From the NCBI GenBank assembly GCA_963755815.1, contig CAVWLF010000010.1, forward strand, positions 372,001 to 436,000: 64,000 nucleotides of DNA. Direction: 5' to 3'. Both the position numbers and the translations under genes were made by a program. This stretch comes from Palsa-506 sp963755815. GTDB lineage: Bacteria; Actinomycetota; Actinomycetes; Streptosporangiales; Streptosporangiaceae. Numbering within the stretch: position 1 is the first letter of the stretch; each line of letters begins with the position of its first letter. This document shows positions 27,209-34,753 of this stretch, piece after piece. Under the pieces are notes generated by a model, which did no database searches, was not told the DNA's origin, and saw only the letters and a program-made list of their open reading frames with translations.

Positions 27209-29032
27209 ATGGGTCACTACAAGAGCAACCTCCGTGACATCGAGTTCAACCTGTTCGAGGTGCTGCGGCGGCAGGACCTGCTGGGCTCCGAGCCGTATGC
27301 GGACCTTGATGAGGAGACCGCCCGCGGGATCCTGGACGAGGTGAACAGGCTGGCCACCGGGCCCATCGCGGCGTCGTTCGCCGAAGGTGACCGCAATCCG
27401 CCGGAGTTTGATCCCGCCACCGGATCGGTGCGGATGCCGGAAGGATTCAAAAAGTCCTTCGCCGCCTTCATGGACGCCGAGTGGTTCCGCCTGGAGCTCC
27501 CGGCCGCGCTCGGCGGCACCGACGCCCCGCGCTCGCTCTGCTGGGCGGTGGCCGAGCTGATCCTCGGGGCCAACCCGGCCGTCTGGATGTACGCCAGCGG
27601 TGCCTCGTTCGCCCGCGCCCTGCAGCTGATGGGCACCCCGTACCAGCAGCGCTTCGCCGAGCTGGCGGTCGAGCGCAAGTGGACCGCGACGATGGCGCTG
27701 ACCGAGCCGGAGGCCGGTTCCGACGTGGGCGCCGGGCGGACCCGCGCGGTCCGGCAGCCGGACGGCAGCTGGCACATCGAGGGCGTGAAGAGGTTCATCA
27801 CCAGCGCCGAGCACGATATGGCGGAGAACATCTTCCACCTGGTCCTGGCCCGCCCCGAGGGGCACGGCCCGGGAACCAAGGGCCTGTCGATGTTCCTGGT
27901 GCCCAAGTACCTGGTCGGTGCGGACGGCACGCTCGGCGAGCGTAATGGCGTCTACGCCACCGGCGTCGAGCACAAGATGGGCCTGAAGGCGTCGACCACC
28001 TGCGAGCTGACCTTCGGCGGATCCCGGCCCGCGGTCGGCACCCTGGTCGGCGATGTGCACGATGGCATCAGGCAGATGTTCGTGATCATCGAGCACGCCA
28101 GGATGATGGTCGGGGCGAAGGCGATCGCGACGCTGTCCACCGGTTACCTGCACGCGCTGGAGTTCGCCCGGACCCGGGTTCAGGGCGCCGACCTGACCCA
28201 GCAGCTGGACAAGACCGCGCCGCGAGTGGAGATCATCCATCACCCGGACGTCCGGCGGATGCTCATGCTGCAGAAGGCGTACGCGGAAGGGATGCGGGCG
28301 CTCCTGCTGTACACCGCCACCCTGCAGGACGCCGGGCAGGTCGCGGTGGCCAGCGGGACGGCGAACGAGCAAGCGGCCGAGCTCAACGACCTGCTGCTGC
28401 CGGTCGTCAAGGGGGTGGGCTCGGAGCGGGCCTACGAGCTGCTCGCGCTGTCGATGCAGACCCTCGGCGGGTCCGGTTTCCTGCAGGACTACCCCATCGA
28501 GCAGTACATCAGGGACGCGAAGATCGACAGCCTGTACGAGGGCACCACCGCGATCCAGGGTCTTGACCTGTACTTCCGCAAGATCGTCCGGAACGATGGC
28601 CGGGCGCTGCGGTTCCTGCTCGGGCAGATTAAGGACTTCGCCGGGGGCGAGTCGGGGAACGGGCGGCTGAAGACCGAGCGCGTTGCGCTGGCCCGGGCTG
28701 CCGCCGACGTCGAGGGCATCGTCACGGCCATGCACGGCTTCCTGGCCGGGTCCGCCGCGCAGCCCGCCGAGATCTACCGGACCGGGCTGAACACCACCCG
28801 GCTGCTGATGGCACTCGGCGACCTGGTGATCGGCTGGCTGCTCGCCCGTCAGGCCGAGGTCGCGCTGGCCAGGCTGGATGACGCGACGGCCGCCGATCGC
28901 GCGTTCTACGAGGGGAAGATCGCGGCGGCCCGGTTCTTCGCCGCGACGGTGCTGCCCAGGCTGGCCGCGGAACGCGAGATCGCCGAGGGGACCACCCTGG
29001 ACCTGATGGAACTGCCCGCCGCGTCATTCTGA
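27209..29032 (+). CDS. fadE5: Acyl-CoA dehydrogenase (FadE5-like)
   Basis: A 607-residue protein with the FadE5 architecture (mycobacterial FadE5 is about 611 residues). N-terminal helix (MGHYKSNLRDIEFNLFEVLR), ACAD core with TMALTEPEAGSDVGAGRTRAV, KRFITSAEHD, VEHKMGLKASTTCEL (FAD and substrate contacts), and the catalytic base in SLYEGTTAIQGLDLYFRKIV. Catalyses the first step of fatty acid beta-oxidation, with broad chain-length range in mycobacteria. ATG 27209 sits behind CCGGAGGCCGGG. The C-terminal ~120 residues form the family's extra domain. Divergent from the FadE6-like gene. Confidence 0.93.
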   Translation: MGHYKSNLRDIEFNLFEVLRRQDLLGSEPYADLDEETARGILDEVNRLATGPIAASFAEGDRNPPEFDPATGSVRMPEGFKKSFAAFMDAEWFRLELPAALGGTDAPRSLCWAVAELILGANPAVWMYASGASFARALQLMGTPYQQRFAELAVERKWTATMALTEPEAGSDVGAGRTRAVRQPDGSWHIEGVKRFITSAEHDMAENIFHLVLARPEGHGPGTKGLSMFLVPKYLVGADGTLGERNGVYATGVEHKMGLKASTTCELTFGGSRPAVGTLVGDVHDGIRQMFVIIEHARMMVGAKAIATLSTGYLHALEFARTRVQGADLTQQLDKTAPRVEIIHHPDVRRMLMLQKAYAEGMRALLLYTATLQDAGQVAVASGTANEQAAELNDLLLPVVKGVGSERAYELLALSMQTLGGSGFLQDYPIEQYIRDAKIDSLYEGTTAIQGLDLYFRKIVRNDGRALRFLLGQIKDFAGGESGNGRLKTERVALARAAADVEGIVTAMHGFLAGSAAQPAEIYRTGLNTTRLLMALGDLVIGWLLARQAEVALARLDDATAADRAFYEGKIAAARFFAATVLPRLAAEREIAEGTTLDLMELPAASF

Positions 29033-29078
29033 CCGGCCGGGGCATCCGGCCTGGCCGGAGCGTCCTGGCCGGCCGGCG

Positions 29079-30554
29079 TCAGCCCCAGGCGAGTATGCGC
29101 AGCGGATCGGTGAGCATGGCCCCCACGTCCCGGAGCACGGCCGACCCGGCGTCACCGTCGACGACGCGGTGGTCGAAGGACAGCGCGAGCGTGGTCACCT
29201 TGCGCACCGCGAGCTGTCCCTCGTGCACCCATGGCGCATCCTTGACCAGGCCGAACGCGAGGATCGCCGTCTCGCCGGGGGTCAGGATGGGGGTTCCCGT
29301 GTCGACCCCGAAGACGCCCACGTTGGTGATGGTGATCGTGCCGCCGCCGAGGTCAGCGGGCGATGCCTTGCCCGCTCGCGCGGTCTCGGCCAGGTCGTGC
29401 AGCGCCCGGGCCAGGCCGGGAAGCGAGAGCGCCTGGGCGTCCTTGATGTTCGGCACGATCAGCCCGCGGTCGGTGGCGGCGGCGATGCCGAGATTGACGT
29501 AATGCCTGATCACGATCTCTTGCGCGGCCTCGTCCCAGGACGAGTTGATCATGGGCTGCCGGGCGGCCGCGACCAGCAGGGCCCTGGCCACCAGCAGCAG
29601 CGGGGATACCCGCACGTCGGCAAACTCGGGCAGCGCCCTGAGCCGGGCCGTGGCGGCCATCGTCTCGGTGATGTCGATCTGCAGGAACTCGGTGACGTGC
29701 GGAGCGGTGAAGGCGCTCGCCGTCACCGCCGCCGCGGTGTGCTTGCGCACGCCGCGGATCGCGATCCGCTCCTCGCGCGCAACCGCGGCGACCGGGGCAA
29801 ACCGAGCCGGAGCCGGGCCGTCGGCCGCGGGGCCGGCGGCGGTAGCGGGGCCGGTGGCGGTGGCGGCCGACATGACGTCATCGCGGGTGATCGAGCCGTT
29901 CGGGCCGGTGCCGGAAAGCGCGGACAGGTCCACGCCCTGGTCCCGGGCCAGCTTGCGGACCGGGGGCTTGGCCAGCACCGCCGGGCTCCCGGCGGGGTCG
30001 GGGCGGCGGGCGGTGGTGGCCCCGTTTTCGCTGTTCGGGTTTTCCGTGGCCGGGCTGCTGGTATCGGCCGGCGCCGGCCCGGCGGCCGGGCGCGCCTGGT
30101 CCGGCCGGGGTTTCCGCGGGCGCCTGACGGTGGTGCCGAGCTTGACTCCGTAGCCGACCAGCACCGCCTGGCGCTCGGCCTTGGGCGCCGGGCTGCCATG
30201 CATCCCCGGCTCGGTCGCGCGGTCTATCGGCGGCGGCGGGACCAGGTCCTGCCCCCGGGTGCCGGCCGCAGCGGCCGCGCCCTGATCGGCCGGGGCGGCC
30301 CCGGCCGACGGGCTCACGTCCACCGAGATGATCGGCGTGCCGACATCGGCCGTCGTGCCCTCGGGTACGAGCAGCTCGGCGACCACGCCCTCGAACGGGC
30401 TGGGCAACTCGACCACGGCCTTGGCCGTCTCGATCTCCACGATGATCTGGTTGATCACCACGTGGTCGCCCGGCTTGACCAGCCACCGGACGATATCGGC
30501 CTCGGTCAGGCCCTCGCCGACATCGGGGAGCCTGAACTGCTTGAGCTCTGACAT
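29079..30554 (-). CDS. bkdC: 2-oxo acid dehydrogenase E2 (acyltransferase) component
   Basis: A 491-residue E2: lipoyl domain with the lipoylated lysine at about K45 (ETAKAVVELPSP), an Ala/Pro linker, an E3/E1-binding domain (RKLARDQGVDLSALSG, about 194-212), then the catalytic domain (FDHRVVDG active site; LGIAAATDRGLIVPN). Follows the E1beta gene by 9 bp, so E1alpha-E1beta-E2 form one operon, as bkdABC of M. tuberculosis. The substrate is most likely branched-chain 2-oxo acids from Val, Leu and Ile; pyruvate cannot be excluded. It contains one lipoyl domain, and no E3 gene is adjacent. Converges with fadE5. Confidence 0.9.
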   Translation of the reverse strand: MSELKQFRLPDVGEGLTEADIVRWLVKPGDHVVINQIIVEIETAKAVVELPSPFEGVVAELLVPEGTTADVGTPIISVDVSPSAGAAPADQGAAAAAGTRGQDLVPPPPIDRATEPGMHGSPAPKAERQAVLVGYGVKLGTTVRRPRKPRPDQARPAAGPAPADTSSPATENPNSENGATTARRPDPAGSPAVLAKPPVRKLARDQGVDLSALSGTGPNGSITRDDVMSAATATGPATAAGPAADGPAPARFAPVAAVAREERIAIRGVRKHTAAAVTASAFTAPHVTEFLQIDITETMAATARLRALPEFADVRVSPLLLVARALLVAAARQPMINSSWDEAAQEIVIRHYVNLGIAAATDRGLIVPNIKDAQALSLPGLARALHDLAETARAGKASPADLGGGTITITNVGVFGVDTGTPILTPGETAILAFGLVKDAPWVHEGQLAVRKVTTLALSFDHRVVDGDAGSAVLRDVGAMLTDPLRILAWG

Positions 30555-30563
30555 GCCGCCCTC

Positions 30564-31548
30564 TCAGTAGGCGAAGGCGCGGTCGACGCCGTCCAGCACC
30601 CGGTCCAGATCCGGCAGGTAGTACTCCTCGATCCGGGACGGCGGATAGGGGGTGGAGTAGCCGCAGACCCGCAGCACCGGGGCCTCCAGCTGGTAAAAGC
30701 ATTCCTCGGTTACCCTCGCGGCGATCTCCGCGCCCAGCCCGCCGCTGATCGCGGCCTCGTGCACGACTACGCACCGGCCGGTGCGCCGGACCGACTCGAA
30801 GATCGTCTCGGTATCCAGCGGCGCGAGGGACCGCAGGTCGATCACTTCCAGCGACCGCCCGTCCTCCTTGGCCGCCACCGACGCCGCGAGGCAGGTGCTC
30901 ACCATCGGGCCATACCCCAGCACGGTCAGGTCGGTGCCGCTGACCAGGGTCCTGGCCTTGTCGAAGGGGGGTAGCCGAGGCCAGCCCGCCGGCCGTGTCC
31001 ACGTCCGCCTTGTCCCAGTAACGCCGCTTGGGCTCGAAGAAGATCACCGGGTCGTCACTGCGGATGGACTGCTGAATCATGGCGTACGCGTCCGCCGGGC
31101 CGCCGCAGGCCACCACCCGCAGCCCCGGCGTATGCGCGAACAGGGCCTCCGGGGACTCGCTGTGATGCTCCACGGCGCCGATGCCGCCGCCGCACGGGAT
31201 CCTGATCACCACCGGCAGGCTGAGGGTGCCGAGCGAGCGCATCCGCATCTTGGCCAGCTGGGACACGATCTGGTCGAAGGCGGGAAAGACGAAGCCGTCG
31301 AACTGGATCTCGCACACCGGCCGGTAGCCGCGCAGGGCCAGCCCGATCGCGGTGCCGACGATGCCCGACTCGGCCAGCGGGGTGTCCACCACCCGGGCCT
31401 CGCCGAAGTCCTTCTGCAGGCCGTCGGTGACCCGGAAGACGCCGCCGAGCTTGCCGACGTCCTCGCCCATGATCAGGACCTTCGGGTCGGCCTCCATCGC
31501 CTTGCGCAGGCCCTCGTTGAGGGCCCGGGACAGCGTCAGGGTGGTCAT
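30564..31548 (-). pseudogene. bkdB: 2-oxo acid dehydrogenase E1 beta subunit, frameshifted at a C6 run
   Basis: ATG 31548 overlaps the E1alpha TGA (ATGA). The first part is a normal E1beta (RALNEGLRKAMEADPKVLIMGEDVGKLGG, EIQFDGFVFPAFDQIVSQ, RIPCGGGIGAVEHHSES, FFEPKRRYW). At 30966-30971 (six G on the + strand, six C on the coding strand) the frame is lost; with five C it continues FDKARTLVSGTDLTVLGYG to ...EEYYLPDLDRVLDGVDRAFA, a complete family C-terminus of about 327 residues. It binds thiamine diphosphate at the interface with E1alpha. Since E1alpha and E2 are intact, a one-base error in this homopolymer is the most economical reading. Confidence 0.88.
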
Positions 31549-32699
31549 CGGGCGGCCTCCTCGTCGGCGAAGGAGTCGAGGTAGGCGGCGAACTGCTCGC
31601 GCTCGGTGTCGATCAGCGCGTTCGGCTCGGCGTAGATGTTCTCGAACATCGCCACCGGCCGCGGGTCCGGCATCTCCAGGCAGGACCGCCGGACCCTGGT
31701 GCCGAGTTCGTTCGCCTCGGCGTCGACCGCCTCGAAGAACTCCTTCTCGGCCAGCTCCGACCGGATCAGGTACGCCTTGACCCGCTCGATCGGATCCTTC
31801 AGCTTCCATGACTCAAGCTCGGCGGCCAGCCGGTACCGGGTCGGGTCGTCGGTGGTGGTGTGCGCTCCCATCCGGTACGTGAAGGCCTCGATCAGGGTCG
31901 GGCCCTGGCCCTCCCGCGCGGCCTGCATCGCCTTCCTCGTCACGGCCAGGCAGGCCAGCACGTCATTCCCGTCCACCCGGATGCCGGGGAAGCCGAAGCC
32001 GTACGCCCGCTGGTACAGCGGGACCCGGCTCTGGCGTTCCAGCGGCTCGGAAATCGCCCACTGGTTGTTCTGGCAGAAGAACACGACGGGCGCGTTGGTC
32101 ACCGACGCCCAGATGAATGCCTCGTTGACGTCGCCCTGGCTGGTCGCGCCGTCGCCGAAGTAGGCAATGGCCGCCTCGCCGTCTTCGCCGACCGCGCCGT
32201 CCCGCTGGATGCCCATCGCGTAGCCGGTCGCGTGCAGCGTCTGGCTGCCGATGACGATCGTGTACAGGTGGAAGTTGTGCGCCTTCGGGTCCCAGCCGCC
32301 GTGGCTGACCCCGCGGTACAGCTCAAGCAGCTTGGCCGGATCGAGGCCGCGGCACCAGGCGACGCCGTGCTCGCGGTAGGTGGGGAAGGCCATGTCCCTG
32401 GGTTCGAGCGCCCGGCCCGAGCCGACCTGGGCGGCCTCCTGGCCGAGCAGCGAGGCCCAGATCCCGAGTTCGCCCTGGCGCTGCAGCGCGATCGCCTCGA
32501 AGTCGATCCTGCGGACCAGCACCAGATCCCGGTACAGGGCCTTGACTTCCTCGGCGGACACCTCCAGCGGGTAGTCCGGATGCTCGACCCGCTCGCCTTC
32601 GGGGGTGAGGAGCTGTATCGGTACCGCTGAACCGGCCCGCCCGTCCAGGCCGAGCGGATCTGGTACAGCGGCGACCGCACCCTTAGCATTGACGGCCAC
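31545..32699 (-). CDS. bkdA: 2-oxo acid dehydrogenase E1 alpha subunit
   Basis: A 384-residue ThDP-binding subunit: GQEAAQVGSGRAL, TYREHGVAW, HNFHLYTIVIGSQTLHATGYAMG and the diphosphate-binding motif GDGATSQGDVNEAF-x-WAS-x-x-NAPVVFFCQNN. Decarboxylates the 2-oxo acid and transfers the acyl group to E2. First gene of the bkdA-bkdB-bkdC operon; its promoter lies in 32700-32932, shared with the divergent purS. Length and N-terminal extension fit actinobacterial BkdA/PdhA. Substrate assigned by synteny, not proven. Confidence 0.9.
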   Translation of the reverse strand: MAVNAKGAVAAVPDPLGLDGRAGSAVPIQLLTPEGERVEHPDYPLEVSAEEVKALYRDLVLVRRIDFEAIALQRQGELGIWASLLGQEAAQVGSGRALEPRDMAFPTYREHGVAWCRGLDPAKLLELYRGVSHGGWDPKAHNFHLYTIVIGSQTLHATGYAMGIQRDGAVGEDGEAAIAYFGDGATSQGDVNEAFIWASVTNAPVVFFCQNNQWAISEPLERQSRVPLYQRAYGFGFPGIRVDGNDVLACLAVTRKAMQAAREGQGPTLIEAFTYRMGAHTTTDDPTRYRLAAELESWKLKDPIERVKAYLIRSELAEKEFFEAVDAEANELGTRVRRSCLEMPDPRPVAMFENIYAEPNALIDTEREQFAAYLDSFADEEAAR

Positions 32700-32932
32700 G
32701 TGCCACTCCTTGATACCCAGGGCCGGTCGCGGAGATCACCGTTGACCGGCCGGTCGTCCGTCCCCGCAGTGACAGTACCCGCCCGGGGCGGCACTAACAG
32801 AACCAGCTTGGCCCGCACTACCCGGCATCGTGACAGAACTCACGGCTCCGGTCATCGGCCGATCCCCAGTGTGCCCCGCCGGTGGGCCCGCCGGAACGCA
32901 GCGCCGCGGCCGGGTCGCGTACGCTGCGTGAC

Positions 32933-33178
32933 GTGGCCAGAGTCGTCGTTGACGTAATGCTCAAGCCGGAGATCCACGACCCGCAGGGCGAGGCGATCGC
33001 GAGCGCGGGCCGGCGCCTGGGCTTCGGGCAGGTCCTCGGCGTCCGGCAGGGCAAGAGATTCGAGCTGGAGATAGCCGGGCCGGCCGACGAGGCGGCGGTG
33101 GCGCGGATCGCTGAGCTGGCCGCCGAGTTGCTGGCCAATCCGGTGATCGAGGAATTCGAAATTCACGCACGGCCCTGA
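32933..33178 (+). CDS. purS: Phosphoribosylformylglycinamidine synthase subunit PurS
   Basis: Small subunit of the PurSQL complex that converts FGAR to FGAM. The 81-residue product ARVVVDVMLKPEIHDPQGEA...LGQ matches PurS from residue 1 at GTG 32933 and ends EEFEIHARP. The raw frame extends 17 codons upstream but without similarity. It precedes purQ-purL, separated by an anti-sigma-like ATPase gene (33387-34055); such a small gap is unusual but the order is standard. Confidence 0.9.
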   Translation: MARVVVDVMLKPEIHDPQGEAIASAGRRLGFGQVLGVRQGKRFELEIAGPADEAAVARIAELAAELLANPVIEEFEIHARP

Positions 33179-33386
33179 TTTTTTCCCTGGCCAGGCTCGC
33201 CGGCCTTGTAACGCCTGTTGCGCAAGGGACGGCATGGCTCTAGCGGCGTTACCGCCCGGGCTACGGCGCCTAAATCGGCAGTGTTCGCCCAGTAATCACC
33301 CGAGTTCATGATTACCACGGTCCGTGACGGGAAATCTTTCCCAATGTGATCGACGGGATTAGTGGAGGCAGGGAGTAGAGGTACGG

Positions 33387-34055
33387 ATGCGTAGTCGGGT
33401 GGTCCAAGACGGGGAGGGGTCCGTCGACGTCAGGTTCGGCCTGATGTTCCCCCGTGAGTCACTCAGCGTCCCAGTGATGCGCCGGGTGCTCGGCGACACC
33501 CTGCGCAGGCTCGGGGTCGACGAGGACTGCATCGGCGATCTGCTACTCGCCGTCACTGAGGCATGCACGAACGTTCTGCAACACGGCGGCCCGACTCAGC
33601 GCTATGAGGTGGTGGCCAGCATTAGCCGCAGCGGCTGCCTGGTCGAGGTGCTCGATAGCGGGCGCGGCTTCAACCCGGGCCGGCTGGCCGCCGGGCGGCT
33701 GACCGTGCAGCTATCCGCCACCCGCGCGCGCTTCCGCCGCCGGCTGCCCGCGCTGGCCGCGGGTTCCGGGCAGTCCCCGGTCGTCAGGGTCGCCGCGCCG
33801 ACGGCGCTGCACGCCGCGCGCAGCCGGTTCTCCCGGGCCAGGCGCAGCCTGGACGACGAGGCGATCGCCCGGCTCCCTGAGTCGGGCCGCGGCCTGGCCA
33901 TCATGCGGGCCTGCGTCGACGATGTAACGCTGAGTAGCGGACCGGGCCGGGGCACGGTGGTGTCGCTGCACAAGCGCATCGCGTGGCGGGCCGATGCCCC
34001 GGTGGCCAGCCTGCCGCCGGCCCGCACGGCCAGCCGCCTGCGGGACGCCGGCTGA
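33387..34055 (+). CDS. HATPase_c (RsbW-like) ATP-binding protein with an inserted segment
   Basis: A GHKL-type ATPase related to anti-sigma kinases. N-box LLLAVTEACTNVLQHG (about 51-67, E58 and N62), G1 box LDSGRGF (89-95), G2 box ESGRGLAIMRACVDD (165-179). Between G1 and G2 there is a ~65-residue basic insertion (about 97-161) not typical of RsbW/SpoIIAB. Thus it may not be a conventional anti-sigma factor; it could bind a protein partner through the insertion. No anti-anti-sigma or sigma gene is adjacent. ATG 33387 follows GAGGCAGGGAG. Confidence 0.8.
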   Translation: MRSRVVQDGEGSVDVRFGLMFPRESLSVPVMRRVLGDTLRRLGVDEDCIGDLLLAVTEACTNVLQHGGPTQRYEVVASISRSGCLVEVLDSGRGFNPGRLAAGRLTVQLSATRARFRRRLPALAAGSGQSPVVRVAAPTALHAARSRFSRARRSLDDEAIARLPESGRGLAIMRACVDDVTLSSGPGRGTVVSLHKRIAWRADAPVASLPPARTASRLRDAG

Positions 34056-34072
34056 CCCGGTAACCTGCGTGC

Positions 34073-34753
34073 ATGCCGACCATCCGGGTGGGAGTGATCA
34101 CCTTCCCGGGGTCGCTCGACGACCAGGACGCGGCGCGCGCGGTGCGGCTGGCCGGCGGCCAGCCGGTCGCGCTCTGGCACGCGGATCGCGACCTGCGCGG
34201 CGTCGATGCCGTGATCCTGCCCGGCGGCTTCTCCTACGGTGACTACCTGCGCTGCGGGGCGATCGCGCGGTTCGCGCCGGTCATGACCGAGCTGGTGCCT
34301 GCCGCCCGGGCCGGCCTGCCGGTGCTCGGGATCTGCAACGGCTTCCAGATTCTGTGTGAGGCGCACCTGCTGCCCGGCGCGCTGACCCGCAATAGCGGGC
34401 TCCGCTTCGTGAGCAAGGACGTGCGGCTCCGGATCGAGACCGCTGGCACGCCATGGACCAGCCAGTTCGCGGCGGGCCAGGAGATCACCGCCGTGCTGAA
34501 GAGCGGCGAGGGCGCCTACGTGGCGGAGCCGGCGACGCTGGCCGAGCTGGGCGCGGGCGGGCGGGTGGTCGCCCGGTACGCCGGGGCGAACCCGAACGGC
34601 TCGGCCGGGGACATCGCGGGCATCTGCAACGAGGCGGGCAATGTGGTCGGCCTGATGCCGCATCCCGAGCACGCCGTCGACCCGCTGACCGGGCCGAGCG
34701 CGGACGGCCTCGGCTTCTTCACCTCGGTCCTGCTCGCCGCGGCCCGCGCGTGA
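34073..34753 (+). CDS. purQ: Phosphoribosylformylglycinamidine synthase subunit PurQ (glutaminase)
   Basis: Class I glutamine amidotransferase that supplies ammonia to PurL. Catalytic triad visible: C88 (GICNGFQIL), H197 and E199 (MPHPEHAVD). FPGSLDDQDAARAVRLAGG and GGFSYGDYLRCGA are family signatures. Length 226 residues is normal. Its stop TGA shares its A with the start of purL (TGATG at 34751-34755), ensuring coupled, stoichiometric synthesis. Confidence 0.96.
   Translation: MPTIRVGVITFPGSLDDQDAARAVRLAGGQPVALWHADRDLRGVDAVILPGGFSYGDYLRCGAIARFAPVMTELVPAARAGLPVLGICNGFQILCEAHLLPGALTRNSGLRFVSKDVRLRIETAGTPWTSQFAAGQEITAVLKSGEGAYVAEPATLAELGAGGRVVARYAGANPNGSAGDIAGICNEAGNVVGLMPHPEHAVDPLTGPSADGLGFFTSVLLAAARA

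Noticed and set aside
32700..32932. tRNA or riboswitch between bkdA and purS
   Set aside because: No cloverleaf or purine riboswitch core was found; only a divergent promoter region.
34453..34752. Upstream part of the raw purL frame
   Set aside because: It lies inside purQ in another frame; family conservation and the TGATG overlap favour the start at 34753.
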